Part shown: one piece after another, positions 43,197 through 55,466 of the stretch
Layout: every line of letters begins with the position of its first letter
Position numbering within the stretch: the stretch's first letter is position 1
From: Dendrocalamus latiflorus
Taxonomy: Eukaryota > Streptophyta > Magnoliopsida > Poales > Poaceae
Length of the DNA stretch: 64,000 nucleotides
Direction of reading: 5' to 3'
NCBI GenBank assembly: GCA_017311315.1
Contig: CM029632.1
Span: forward strand, 17,018,031-17,082,030
Position numbers and translations under genes: made by a program
The notes under the pieces: generated by a model
Seen by the model: only the letters and a program-made list of their open reading frames with translations
The model's database searches: none
What the model was told of the DNA's origin: nothing

Positions 43197-45294
43197 AATG
43201 TGTAGCATTTCCATGAAGACACTTCCAATGCTAACTACCAAAGCACACCATTAAAGTCTAATTATATCAACTAAATGTGACCTATGGAATACTATTTGCA
43301 CGTGAAATAAATGTGATACTTCTATACATGCATGTCGCCTTTAGAGGCTCAGCAAGTACATAATAAAATAATGACGACAACATAGCAATCCAGTAAGCTC
43401 CATATCCGAGGACTGTAAAACACAATCTCTGTAACTGTTAGTAAAACCCATATCCATGAACTGCAAGCATAATCTCTGTAGTGGTTTCATTGTCTCATTT
43501 TTTTCATGCAATGCAATGTCCACATGCATCTTTTGAGCTCATACCCATATAGCTGAGTGTTCACCTATCGATGAACCACACTTACCCCGTTCTCTTTCAT
43601 ATAGGGTCTCGAACTCCACTCCCGTAAAGTACCTACCATAGTAGGTGTTACTCATGAGTGCTTCGGATTAGTCATATAGCTTTCTCATCGACCTAACACA
43701 TACACTCCGGACTAGATATATGACTTACCACCCTAGCTCATATGCGATTTGCATGATGCAGTATTCTTCTAACGTTAACAATTAATCCTACTCAATCTCC
43801 ACTCCTTATGGATGGCTTTAAACCAGAACCTCCACCTGTACAAGCAGCATCCCCTCTCAATACACCATAGCAATATATGCGCACACATACAAATGGCATC
43901 GTTTCTACACACAAAACTGACAAAAACAATCCCTTCTCACCAGTCATTTTCCCGCTGTCTCAGTGCTCAAACGACCATATTTCAAAGATGGCATCATCCA
44001 TATTCGCGAATGATATTTATTTGTGTGCGCTTAATCTCCTTCCCCACTTTCTTTTTTCTTTCACTTTCCTCTTCTTTTTCCCTTCCTTTCTCTTCTCTTT
44101 CTTTTATTTTCTTTTCTCTTTTCTCTTTTCTCTTTTTTCTTTTCTCTTCTCACCCAATCACTCTTCTCTCTCTCTCTTCCATTTTCTTTTCCACCAAGCT
44201 GAACTCTCCTCCAACCATTTGGCTCTCCCACCTTATCCTCTCCCCTTTCCTCTCCTCATCTCCTCCTTCCTCCTCGGTTCCCTCAAATCACAGTCGTTCC
44301 TCACACCACTGGCCAGCTCCCTACTCACCTCCTCCCTCTTCGGCCTCCTCCAGTCATCCGATCGTCGATCAACTCGACCTCCCTATGCATCTCCCTCGGC
44401 TCCAACTCCACATGACGTTGCCCCTTCGCCTCTGGCCATCGTACCTTGGGCTTGGGCCAGCCGCCGCGATGCAACCCCATACGGCTCGTTGACCACAGTG
44501 CACCGCCTCCTCTGCCGATTCCCTTGGGCTCACCTTGGGTCGAGTCTTGGCACAGCTGGGATATGGGTGATCCTCCCCGTCTTGATGCCAGCCGAGGTTA
44601 GGCGCCTCGACTTCCTCCGTCAAACCTATGCGGCCTCCTACCTCGTTGCCTCTATGGCCTCGGTTGCTACCTCGGCTCGGCCCTCCATGGCTTCGGCTAT
44701 GGCCCACCAACATGTTGCCAGTGATCCACCTCGGTTCTACCTGGTCGTCGGTTTACCACCTCTTGTTCTATGCGGGACGGTCCACTCCTCCTCCCTTTAC
44801 TACATGCATTTCATTTTAGCTTCTACTTGCGTCTTGCTCTGCTCTCATTTATGCTCGATCTTGGGAATGCCGACATGCATCGGGGAGCATGCTCTCTTTT
44901 CCAAGGGTGCACGGCAACTCCTATGGACTTGTCGTCGATGGTGTTGGTGTGTGTCGTGCGGTGGTGTCGCACTATGGACGGAAGGGAAAATGGGTTTGAG
45001 GAGAACCTTACTTCGTTCGGATTGGGTGGGAATGAGAAGGCAATGACAATGGCTGTGGTGGTGATGGCGCTTTCCACGGTTTTTGTTGGCCCTTCTCGCC
45101 TCCTTGTCTGGTTGGGTTAGACATGGTTCTGGTGATCCTAGGTGGCTCGTGATCACTAATTCACTATGGACTCCGTCTTCACGTTGTTGGTCTTCTCCAA
45201 CTTCCCAAGCTCCTTACCTTCATTTCTCCCTTCCTTACTTCCTTTCTGTGTGGTCGGTGAACTGGGGTGGTGTCTGGTTTCGGGTCCCTCACTA
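43197..45294. other. Intergenic; long open frame without recognisable domain
   Basis: A strong pyrimidine tract (CTTTTC-rich) spans about 44040-44190. A 389-codon plus-strand frame (43877-45046) crosses it, but its composition follows the tract (FLFSF runs), it overlaps other frames and no motif is recognisable. I do not call it a gene. Confidence 0.4.
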
Positions 45295-45302
45295 CCCTTG
45301 GG

Positions 45303-46242
45303 TAAGGGTGCAAATGGAGCGGATATTTCCCGATCGTCCGTTTTAATTCGGATATAATTCAGAGCAAATTTTTGGATATCCAAAGGTTTTGTCGGATACA
45401 GAAACGGAGTCGGATATTTTTTGTCGGATACGGAAACGGATTCAGAAAAAGCATTATTCAACGGATACAGAACTATCTGGGTATTTTTCCGGATAGTTAC
45501 CGGATACAGAAACGGATAGTTACTGGATAGTTACCGGATAGTTTCTCCTTTACACTCTATGCTTGTTCAGTAAGAAATAGAATGCTTTCTGATTGAAAAT
45601 CTATGTTAAGCAATAAACATACGGTTATTACTGGGACTGTGACTTGCACCGGAGAAGTTGAGCCTTTTGATAAAAAACAGAAGAAGTGCACCTCGAAGGT
45701 TTGGGACTACTATATTAAATACACAGTGACTGTTGACACAAAAAAAATGATGGAAAGGAGAAATAACTTTGGGTGCAGTGCAATAAATGTTCTCACAAAG
45801 CTTGATGTGAGACCTTAAGGGGCATGAAGGCCTTATGGAATTATTTGCTAAATGTAATGAAGTTAAATGAAGTAGTGATGTACCTGACTATTTGGTTATA
45901 GGCAATTCGTATTTTTGAACCATGTGACATGTAGCTAGTTAGCTACTACTTGTTTAACTAGTCTCAATCATTTACTTGCTACTTTGCTAGCTAGAATTTA
46001 CTAGTTGCTTAACTTAATCCTGTCACCATGTGAAATTTGCTTTCGCGTATTATTCGATCAAATATTCGTGACCGAAACTAACTGTATTCGGAGCGGCATG
46101 TATTCGCTCCGTATTCGTGACCGAGAATATCCATATTCGTATCCGGCACTATCCGTATCCGACTCCGACTCTGACAAAAAAAATATAGAAAAGGATACGG
46201 GATAACCAATATCCATCCGTATCCGCTCGGTTTACACCCCTA
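45303..46242. mobile_element. Ds-like non-autonomous hAT element, 940 bp
   Basis: Ends are TAAGGGTGCAAATGGAGC and, on the other strand, TAGGGGTGTAAACCGAGC: near-perfect inverted repeats of the Ac/Ds type. A perfect 8-bp duplication CCCTTGGG flanks it (45295-45302, 46243-46250). The left subterminal region carries at least three AAACGG motifs within GATAC-GAAACGG contexts (about 45400-45515), the known binding word of Ac transposase. The right subterminal region has CCGTATCC-type repeats. It encodes no transposase; the ORF at 45603-45818 has no known domain. Confidence 0.88.
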
Positions 46243-46508
46243 CCCTTGGGTTGTGGTGGTTTTAGTTTTAGCTTTGTGGTTGTGCTTGACTTCAGTTTGC
46301 GGTGAGCCTTGAGCTTACTCTCAGCCTTAGTAAAGGGAATGAATGGAGTGATACCTTCTCTGTGACGTGGTTGCCTTTTGTATGGTGACTTTGGCCTTGA
46401 GGCGCTCTCTGTTGGCTTGTGCATTGCCAGAGCTGCTCTTACCTTATCTCTTTGGCTCTCTCATGCGGTTGTTTGCTCAAGGACCGTTGGTCTATAGGGG
46501 AAGGGAGA

Positions 46509-46643
46509 TTCAATTTTTTGCCACCCTTAAGATTGATACCGAGACTCTGTCACTTACATGTGGGGTCACCTAAGTCACTGACAATGGGCCTGGGTGGCAA
46601 ATCTGTTGCCACCAGAGTCGTAAGGGTGGCAAATAAATAAATT
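46509..46643. mobile_element. Small MITE-like inverted repeat
   Basis: CAATTTTTTGCCACCCTTA at the left is nearly the complement of TAAGGGTGGCAAATAAAT at the right, with further GGTGGCAAAT/TTGCCACC pairing inside. Target duplication unclear. Confidence 0.45.
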
Positions 46644-47348
46644 TTCCATAGGGGAATTCTTAGCACTATTTGTTGATTTTTCTACTGCGGAAGGTAAATC
46701 GATAAAAACGTAAGCATTGGATGTTTTTATTGCCGAATGATGATGTCCACATATATAATCGGCCTCTACCGGTCTTATACAGGCTAGGAACCTCAATAAG
46801 CAATATTCTATTCAGCGTTCTAAAGCCAAAGCAATCTCACGGTAAAGTTTTTTTTTTCTCCTTTGCATTATTTTCCGTTCTTCTCTTTTTTTTTTTCTTT
46901 CTACTGACATTACAAGAAAGCTTTATAGGAAGAATCCACTGACGTGACAAACCATCAAAGGCAGAGGAATGAGAGAAAGGAAAAGACACGCATAAAAGGA
47001 AAGTGCTCACAATGCATTGATCGATCATAGACTGAAAAGTACCAAAAGGAAAACAGAGAAAGAAATCAGAGGACACAAGTAATACTTCTTCACATACCCT
47101 GACCATGTCACCTCACCCTGGATTACTGTGGTCGTTAAACGACAAAGTTAAACAAACAACCTAAGATTGGATGCAAACTACAAAGAAGATCAAACCAGGG
47201 TACTACCACTACCACCACTTCACTAGGCTCAGATTCTCAAGCCGCATTCTCCTCTGCAGTCTGCACTGCACATGAGCGCTTGCTGAAGAAGCAGCATTTC
47301 CACGATACGCTGTAGCTATTGCAGGATTGCAGCAACGAAAAACACTGA

Positions 47349-48505
47349 TCATTCATCTGCTGCAGATTGTATCAGACAAAAAGAACCATGCAAGAATCAA
47401 TCAGCACATTGTACATAGGCGAATAAAGCAGTGTCTTAATTTTACTGTTCTTTTGCACACGTACCGTTGTGGTAGCGCGAGGCGGCGGCATCGGCGAGGT
47501 CAGGCGAGGCCGTGGGGATGGAGATGGAGAGCTGCGTCTCATCCTGATCCACCCCCATCCACGGCCTCCCGTCGCTGCTCTCGCGCGGCCACTCGTCGAA
47601 GAAGCGCCACAGAGGCTTCTCCGTCGCCGCTGCGGCGTCGTGGTCGGCAGCGGCCGGCTTGTCCAGGCTCAGGTCCGCCCCGAACGCGAGGAAGTGCTGC
47701 CGCCGCCTCGCCTCCGCTTCCTCGTGCTCCCTTGACGACCCGTAGCCGTAGCCGCTCGGGAAGAGGGGAGAAGTGCCGTACTGCGCGTACCTGTGGTAGG
47801 ACGGCGGCGGCGACGTCGCGTGCGCGACGACGTCGAGGTGGAGCTGGAGAGGGCTTATCTGAGCGGGAGCGTGAGCAGAGGAGGCGTCGGGACGGCCGAG
47901 GTGGTGGTGGTTGCCGTAGCTGGGCGCATCAGGCGCGGGGGGTGAGATCGAGAGGGCGGACGGTCGGTAGGAGGCGCCGGCGGAGGAGGACATTGTTTCC
48001 ACAGGCTTTCTTGAACGGTTCTTGCCCCGGTGCATGTGCTTCTCGCAGTACTTAGAGTCCCCGTACGCCTCCCTAGAGCAGCGCCACTTCTTGCCGTCCG
48101 TCCGCCGGCACCGCCCCGGCTCCGGATCCTCCGCCCTCCGCCCATACTGCGCCGCCGCCCCGTAGCATCCCCACCCAACTGCATACACGCACATACCAAC
48201 CGTCAGTACAACCCATCAAGATTCAAGAGTGAGCAAGCAAACGATCAATGCAAGAACTTCCAGCAGCTGCAAGAAGAGGGACATGGGTTTGCGTTCGTAC
48301 GGGAGGGCTGATGTGGCGGGAAGGCGAGGGAGGGCGCGGTGTCGATGGCGAAGCCGTCGCGGTGCCGGAGGGGGAGGACGAGGTCGGGGGGCACCGGCGT
48401 GCCGGCCGCCATGTACTTGTAGATGAGCGCCTGATGCTCCAGCTCCTGCCACTGCGATGCCGTGAACAGGCATCTCCCACCGCCGCCTCGCCCGCTCAGC
48501 ATCAT
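47349..48505 (-). CDS. GRF2: Growth-regulating factor (QLQ/WRC transcription factor)
   Basis: Three coding exons: 48505-48301, 48178-47465 and 47359-47349 (the last only 11 coding bases, ending ADE). GT/AG introns; 309 residues. It starts MMLSGRGGGGRCLFTA. The QLQ domain (FTASQWQELEHQALIYKYMA) lies at about 14-48 and binds GIF co-activators. The WRC domain (DPEPGRCRRTDGKKWRC ... CEKHMHRGKNRSRKPVE) binds DNA. C-terminal RFFDEWP and TQLSISIP motifs follow, and the end SRYHN-ADE resembles rice GRF1. GRFs promote cell proliferation in leaves and meristems. The symbol is by likeness to rice GRF1/GRF2 and remembered synteny near C1 and ATG12. An in-frame ATG at 48577 would add 24 residues; the MMLSG start fits the family better. 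Confidence 0.93.
47997..48017 (-). promoter_or_regulatory. miR396 target site in the GRF transcript
   Basis: On the minus strand the 21 bases begin CGTTCAAGAAAG and end CCTGTGGAA, the conserved miR396 complementary site of plant GRF genes, encoding RSRKPVE at the end of the WRC domain. The site is intact, so miR396 repression is expected. Confidence 0.92.
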
Positions 48506-48577
48506 CTCCTCCACCACAGTGCAGTAGCTAGCAGCAGCACGAAGTGCTACTGCAAGTCTACAAGAGCTCAGTCTCAA

Positions 48578-49353
48578 GTGGTTTTTTTGCTAGCTAGATA
48601 GACTAGAGCCATGGGAGGTGCGAGGAGTTTAATACTCCTTGCTCTGTGCCCGTGTCAGGAGGATTCAGGGCTCAGCCGGAAGGAGACAGGGAAAGATAAC
48701 ACACATCACGCATATGAGCGCGTCAGGTTGCAGGCAAAGGGGTGTGGGGTTTGGCTTGGCTTGGAGTTAAGGTGAGTGGTGGTGGTGGGTGCAGAGACTG
48801 CAGACAGTGCAGAGGATGGGTCACTTCGGTCAGTGTTCAGGGTCAGGTGCATGCAGGCAGAGTGCGCGCTGCAGAGTCTGCACGCCGCGGCCTGCGGTGG
48901 CGGTGGCAGCAGCAGCAGCAGCGCAGCGCCTGCAGGCGCTCAGGCTGGCTGGCACCTGCCGCGCGCGCGTGGGTGGTTGAGCAAAGACACAAAGAAATCA
49001 CTCGAGCTTACTCGGCCTACGCGTGCCGGTGCCGTGCCGTGCGCATCCGGCCGGCCGTGCTGGACTTTTTGCCGTTTTGCGCGAGGGGAAGGGGTTTTGA
49101 AGGGCAGAACAGTGGGAACAGGCTGGTCAGCGCGAGGGATGGCTAGGTCAGTGTGGCGCACGGGTGAGCTAGCGCTGCATGGCGCACTGGCAGATGCTCT
49201 TGCCTGTGCTCTCGAGCTAATGGTGATGGAAATGCAAGTCAGGAACCCCCTGGTTCCTGGACACGCCGTGCTCGTCACTTCGTCAGCACTCAGCAGTATG
49301 GCCTCTCTTGTAACATGTACGCGTAATAAGTCTTTCCTGTTAGCTCATTCTCA

Positions 49354-49358
<5 letters not shown>
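48578..49358. other. GRF upstream region
   Basis: GC-rich promoter-side sequence with long but shadow-like ORFs (48776-49555 on the plus strand ends in the GA repeat). No second gene is supported. Confidence 0.4.

Positions 49359-49409
<51 letters not shown>
49359..49409. repeat. (GA)n microsatellite
   Basis: About 24 GA units. Confidence 0.95.
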
Positions 49410-49412
<3 letters not shown>

Positions 49413-49787
49413 GAACTGAACTTTACCCGTCCCACCTTACGACAGCTACGAACGAGTGCACACATTGCAAGTTGCCGAGTATTAACCTCAACATAATGTC
49501 GTGTAGAGAATTTACACAGCTTCTTCACAGCAAATTAGCTGCCGTGCTCATATGATTAAAAAAACTGCTGGCGCATATAGAATGCAATGCTACGTAGTTT
49601 AATATCTTTCTGAATGGATTTATCCTGGCTTGCAAAAGAACCAAACAGACTCTAAAAAACAAATAACCTAAGGAAAATAAAGAAATTAACCATTAACGAT
49701 TTTACATTTGGGTGTACTATATCTGAGAAAAATCATATATACATACATACACACACACTATATATATATATATATATATATGAAAAA

Positions 49788-50147
49788 TATTTTTACTCCC
49801 GGGTGTAATTACACCCACATCTAATATACCACCTAAATAAACTTGAAATACTCCTTTATCACTTTAGGTATAGTCATATACTAATTATAAGATACTCCAA
49901 TATGAACCATACAAAAAAATTGCAATTGACTCCATAGTTTTTAGCGTATTTTATAAATACCTTCATATACACACACACATAAAAAGGAGTATGTCAAAAA
50001 AATATACATACCACCTCTGAAAATTGTTCATACTACCTATATGGTCTTAAATACTCGTATACTATATGTACATACCCTCCGTTACGCGAGATACTCCCTA
50101 CGTTGTGAGATACGACATAGAGTGTAATTACACCCGGGAGTAGAAAA
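49788..50147. mobile_element. MITE with TACTCCCGGGTGTAATTACAC ends
   Basis: The left end TTACTCCCGGGTGTAATTAC and the right end GTAATTACACCCGGGAGTAG are inverted complements over about 22 bases, enclosing about 360 bp of AT-rich sequence rich in 'ATACTCC' words. It lies between a TA microsatellite and a TATG microsatellite, which hides the target duplication. Confidence 0.7.
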
Positions 50148-50162
50148 GAGGCTTATATATAT

Positions 50163-50203
50163 ACATGTATGTATGTATGTATGTATGTATGTATGTATGT
50201 ATG
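50163..50203. repeat. (TATG)n microsatellite
   Basis: About ten tetranucleotide units. Confidence 0.95.
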
Positions 50204-51539
50204 AACACACATTATTTGTGATATATTTGGGTCGTGTATTTCTTTTGCTTTTAATATTTGTTTAGTGTTCGTTCCTACTATTTCCACAACAACAATAACA
50301 ATAAAGTTTTTTGTCCCAAACAAGTTAGGGTAGACTAGAAATGAAACATTCTCAAGATCAAAGAGATATATAGTTATGAAATAAAACCTACAATGTTAAA
50401 ACTCTAAGTCGTACAACCTGCTATCGGAGACAAGAGCCTAAAATACCGTCCCTAACTTTTTTATGGTTCTGATACGTGGATCACTAACTTCGTTCCTACT
50501 ATTTCCAATCAAAAGAAAAATGTTCGGATAACAGGGGTGCAAAGAAAATACATATGACGCGGGGGGTAAGTACAGAGTAAGAACAGAGTAGAATCCTAAC
50601 AGTTTCCCAATGCTAAAGTGAAATCTTGATAAACAATCGTAATTCAAATGCAGGACATGATCCTAATCCAGCTTCAGATTAAACAAACAAGCACCTAGCT
50701 ACCAGCCTACCACAGACGCCATGGCCCTTAATCAAGACTGGTAGCTATATGGATATTTCTTCTGAAGGAGATGATTCGTACTCTTTGGCTGGTAGCTATA
50801 CATGAAAACTTGTGATGTGATGGTGACTAGTTGGAGTTGCAGCGAATCGCAGAGTCAAGTGAAAAGCAACTCATATGGCTGCGTCCGGCAATGACTCGCT
50901 GCCGCAGTAGATACACTAGTGCAGTCATGCTGTAGCATGCGAATAGTTTGCAACGTATAGTGATGCAGACGCAAACGGAGTATGTAAATTTCCATGTGTT
51001 TTTGTCGGAAGGGTGCTTGAAAATTTCATGTCTGAACCAGATAGCAGCACAGACAAAATTTCACGTCTGAACCAGATAGCAGCACAGACAAAGGGACTCA
51101 TTGTTGTCTTTCCCTTGAAAAGCTCCTTCGAGAATTATACAAGACGTTAAAAAATTGAGATCCACGTGTATGCTAGTTACAGAAATTGTCTCGTCACTGA
51201 ACCTAATCACTAACTCAAGCAACAACAATCATGCCATTCCACTACTAGAATTTTAGAAGTGATATGCAAGAAGCAGACAAAGATATAAAGATTATCTCAT
51301 CGCAGAATGAGGAGTTACCCAAACCAGCATCTTAGGCCCTTCATAGGATTATGCCACGTCACGACTCATGAGACCAATCTCAAAGCAAAGCAATATTTCT
51401 TGAGTAGCGCTTCCATAATTTTTACTCTAATAAGAATGACATTAATCTCAAAGCACACGAAGAGATAAGTAATCATCTTCAAAATATGTGGACGTCTTAT
51501 ATGAAAAAAAAGAGGGACTAGATCAAAAGAACCTGAGTA
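50204..51539. other. Intergenic, no gene recognised
   Basis: Includes two adjacent 36-bp copies at about 51018-51090 (TCTGAACCAGATAGCAGCAC in each). Otherwise short ORFs only. Confidence 0.4.
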
Positions 51540-53050
51540 GATATTTTGCTCCCGGACGCCCGACCCTTCCTCTCCCCGACCCTTCCTCTCCAGCGCCGTC
51601 TCCCCTTCCTACCTCTCTCCTTTGCCTTGCCGCCGCTGGAGCATGCCGCCGGAGGCTTGTGCGGGTGCTAGGAAGGCGGCGGCGGGGCTCTCTCGTCTGG
51701 ATATGGGCGGCGGCTTCTGGATCTGGGCGACGGGTTTGCGGCGGCCGGGCCCCCGTGGTGGTCGCCGGCGGAGGCAGCACGGCGTAAGCGGCGGTTGGGG
51801 CCGGAGACGAGTGGGCGACCCTTTCTCTCCCCAGCGTTCCAGCGTCGTCTCCCCCCTTACCTCTCCCCTTCGCCTCGCCGCCGCTGGAGCGTGCCGCTGG
51901 AGGCGTCGCCGGCGGAGGAAGCGCCCTGATGGGCGTCCGTGCTGCGGGATGAAGAGCCGGCGAGGCCCGAGGTCGCGGAGCTCGCAGTGCAGGGGCGTCA
52001 CCTTCTACCGGAGGACTGGCCACTGGGAGTTGCTCTTTTGTTACACCGCCGTCGCCGTCTCTCATGCGCACATGCGTGGGGGCGGCGTTGTCGCCCGCGT
52101 GGAGCGGTGTCAAGGAGGTGTGGCGGCGTGCTGCAGCCCGGCCTGGTGGCGGTCAGCCTCGTCCACGCCGAGGTTGCCGGCCAACGGCATGTGGCTCCGG
52201 CGTGTTGGCGCCTGGATCTGGTAGAGCGCAGGGCCGGCGGCGGTGCTGGTTGCCGGAGCCTTGCTTGGGTCTGGATGGAGGCCGGTTGCTGCGGCTGGCG
52301 GTGGTGGTTGGCTGGTGGTCCTGTCGTGCGGCAGGCGGTTTGGCTGCTGGGTGTCTAAGGCATCCCGCGGTGACCGGTGAAGGCTATGATGGCAATGGTG
52401 CTTGATGTCCGGCGTGGCAGCAGTTAGTCCTCTATAGGCGTCGCTTAGTGGTTTCTTCAGAGTCGAACATTGCAGAAAACGGTTCTTCGTGGAGTTCAAG
52501 GGTGGCTATGCCATGGCATTGAGGTGTGCAGGACTCCGGAGTGTTGGTGGAGGTCTTTTTTGCGTGTGGGTAGTACGTGGGGTGCTGTGGAGGTGCTGGC
52601 GAAAGCCTTGCCGGTGTTCTTACCGGTCCTAACAACGGTGACGCCTTCGGGCGCCATTTTTCCTTCCTGGAGGTGTTGTCTTGGCATTCCACAGCTCTCA
52701 TGTGCTCTGATCTCCAGGTGAAAACCTTGCCTCGGTGAGGCGGGCGGCGTTGGCGATTCTGGTCGTCTTGTTGGAGGCGTCGCCTAGGAGGTCCTTCTTC
52801 GCACAAAGTAGACCGAAGTTTGGATGGCGCAGTCGGTGGAGAATAGGGTCTTGGTTGAAAGCAAGGACGGAGAAGAAGTTCTAAAGCGTAGTCTTTCTAG
52901 CTTTTTTTCATAGTCCTTAAACTCTCTTTCTTGTTGTTGTATGCTCCTCAGTTATGAGGCTTTGAGCCTAAGAGCTCGTGTAACCATTGGCTGTATATAT
53001 CCCTCGTGGATATAGAGGCCGGATTTTATATCCTTTATCTAAAAAGTAAT
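51540..53050 (+). mobile_element. GC-rich retroposon-like sequence with LINE-type 3' end
   Basis: A 1.5 kb block with conflicting GC-rich frames on both strands ends in GAGCCTAAGAGCTCGTGTAA, GGCTGTATATATCCCTCGTG and GAGGCCGGATTTTATATCC, then CTAAAAA. This tail resembles the 3' ends of plant L1-like LINEs and retroposons, as far as I recall. No endonuclease or RT motif is seen, and the 5' boundary and target duplication were not found. Confidence 0.4.
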
Positions 53051-54280
53051 CATTATCCACCATTCAATTATACTTTAAAAGTTATATAAATCACTTTGAA
53101 AAAAATAGGAATCACCTCCCATATTTCTTTTCTTTCTTCTAGTCCCCCCTCCCACCACGCCATCTATCCTCCACTGTTGCCCATAAACTTGCTATCCGCC
53201 GCCGCTCGTCGGATGGATCCCGTCGCGATCGCCACCATGAGTGAGATGAAGTTGTGGGGAGAGGATGTCAGAGCGGTTGCGAGCGACACTCCCAGCATGG
53301 GATTCGTTGACTGGTTCCACTTCCGACGCGTGGGGAAGGAAGAAGATGACGACACAGAGGAAGCAGGGAAGACGCCTCCCCTAGTTCCAACTTCCATCCA
53401 TAAGAAATTGGTGATACTTCCATCGAAGATGACGAGCGACCCCCACGTCGCTGACCTAGCGAGCCTCCACGTTGATCCTCATCTTGGACATGGCCTACAT
53501 GCTGCTCAACCCAACCAGACTCCATGAGCTCTCCCCAATCGAGCAAGCCAATGGATTCACGCCACACACCAAAGATAACCCCAGCAATTACTTGTTATGA
53601 TTGAATTCCTAAATTATTGACCAAAAACTAAAGCTGACTGTGGCCAGTTGAGAAGTATCTTCGGAGGTAGGGAACAAGGAGGAAGAGGAGAGTAGGAGGA
53701 GTTGGTTGGTCTGCTTTGATATTCGTCCTATAACGTGATGTAATCTCAAGAATGGGCCTCAAGTGCTATAGCTAGCCCCGTATAATTTTTTTCGTGTTCC
53801 CCCATTCCTTCTAATTACCACCTGAATGACAGTGTTTTGCTATCGATAAAAAGATCATATTAGCTCTAACAAAGCATGTTGAGTTAAGGGATCAGCTTAC
53901 CTAGCCCACACCCTCAGCTTCACCTTCGCATTCGGTCGAGCTCCGAGAAGGGTGGTGTCGCGTCGCCCTTGGCTCCACCACATGCCTAGTAGAGTTTCAT
54001 TATTTTTCTTGTTAGTGAATTTTTATAGAGGTGGAAATTGTTTGTTACTAGATTGTTTTTTCTATTTTTGTTAAGAGATTTTTAGAAAAAGTGGAAGGGG
54101 AGTTAGGAGGTGTGATGTACCAATGCGACCGCGGCCACTAGTTCCTTCCTTTTAAGTAGTAGTAAAGATAAAGATTAGCACATAAACACTAGAATAGTAG
54201 TGATGTCAATATTGTGAGTTTGTGACAATAATCCTTGTAGTTGTCCTTTTTTTCTTTTTGGGTACATGGCTTGAGTTCGA
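53051..54280. other. Intergenic, doubtful short ORF
   Basis: A 143-codon plus frame at 53096-53527 has no recognised domain and overlaps minus-strand frames of similar length; it is not called. The rest is AT-rich. Confidence 0.35.
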
Positions 54281-54562
54281 GGGGTGTTTTAATCGGCCGG
54301 AGCTGATGACTTTTAGCTAGAGATTTTGTGTTTCAGTTGAAATAGAATAGTAACGGTTGAAAGAAGTAACTTTTGAAATAAAATTTAGAAAACAACTTTT
54401 GGAAGACGCGAACATGGAGGAGGTGACGAAGACCGACCAACAGCTTTTGGAGGTTGCCTGGAGAAGCCACTTTTGGAAGTAACTTTTAGAAGCTAAGGTG
54501 TTCAAATCAACTTCCAGCTTCTCTAAGCAGAAGCCAAAAATCGAAGCCGATTTGAACACCCC
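54281..54562. mobile_element. MITE-like element, 282 bp
   Basis: Left end GGGGTGTTTTAATCGGCCGG and the complement of the right end GGGGTGTTCAAATCGGCTTC match over about 20 bases. Internal words AACTTTTGGAA and GAAGCCAC recur. No convincing target duplication, so no superfamily is given. Confidence 0.5.
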
Positions 54563-55213
54563 TGAAACCCAACTTCCATAGCCATCTTATATTTCTAATT
54601 AACACCAGTGTGCACATTGACCGATGAAAATGCGACATTTTTTCCCTTCAAAAACCTTGGACCTTGGCGCATCAAACTTGCTATAAAAATCCATTTGGAA
54701 TGTAGGAATTTCGCAGTAAACAGTCTAATTCCAATAGGATTCAGGAAAAATTCTCGTGTTCCAAACAAAGCCTGAATTTAAAGGAGATAAATGATGTTCC
54801 ATTGCCCAATGGACGGTTGAGGAGAAATTTTAGGAAATTTACAGGGAAAAGTTATGAAATGGCATGGTCTACGGACACACCCTTAAAGCTTCTTAAGGAG
54901 ACAGCTAAGAAACCCTAAGGTGAGGAGTCATCGCTGCCCTTAGCCACCATGACACCATCTTCGTCCTCTGTTGCCATAATCCCCTTGTTGTATCACCACC
55001 CCAAACTGCCCTCTTCAGTCTTCCCTCATAATCCACATCACATGTGCATGATTATATAAGTTTTTAGAATGTATGACTATTATCGTAACAGTTTTAAAAT
55101 GTTGGAGATAAATTTGCTCCTATGTTACTTATGCCCGAGAACATGGAAGTTACAAGTTACAACCAACATTCCATCTGCTGAAACTAAATATATCAAGTTC
55201 AGACTCTACGGTG
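54563..55213. other. Intergenic, no gene recognised
   Basis: Nothing beyond short ORFs. Confidence 0.4.
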
Positions 55214-55218
55214 GATTC

Positions 55219-55466
55219 TGTTAGGAAACTTGGGCTTGGGCTTGAGGCATTGGTCCATAGTGGACACCTCACCACTTAGTCTATATATAGGAGGTTCCAA
55301 TCATTGTTCTGGTACTTGTGAAGGAGAAAAGCAATAAAGAAAGAAAGGATTTCTCTCCCTGTTTTTCTATGTTCAATTTATTATTTTGCATTACCTGTAT
55401 TTGATCTATCTCTCTTGCCTAAGAGGAATCGCTTAGACTAAACTCGCCAGCGATGATTCCTCAACA
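55219..55466 (+). repeat. 5' LTR of the copia element
   Basis: TGTTAGGAAACTTGGG ... GATTCCTCAACA, with TATA-like CTATATATAG near 55285 and AATAAAG near 55337. Aligns with the solo LTR at 30455-30699. Confidence 0.92.

Noticed and set aside
43877..45046. 389-codon ORF
   Set aside because: It runs through a pyrimidine tract giving Phe/Leu/Ser runs, overlaps other long frames and shows no domain.
48776..49555. 259-codon ORF upstream of the GRF gene
   Set aside because: Ends in a GA microsatellite (RERERE run), no domain, promoter-side composition.
51622..52405. Overlapping GC-rich ORFs of 110-200 codons
   Set aside because: They conflict across frames and strands and sit in a retroposon-like block with a LINE-type tail.
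53096..53527. 143-codon ORF as a gene
   Set aside because: No recognisable domain, no support for splicing, and an equally long frame on the opposite strand; kept only as a remark.
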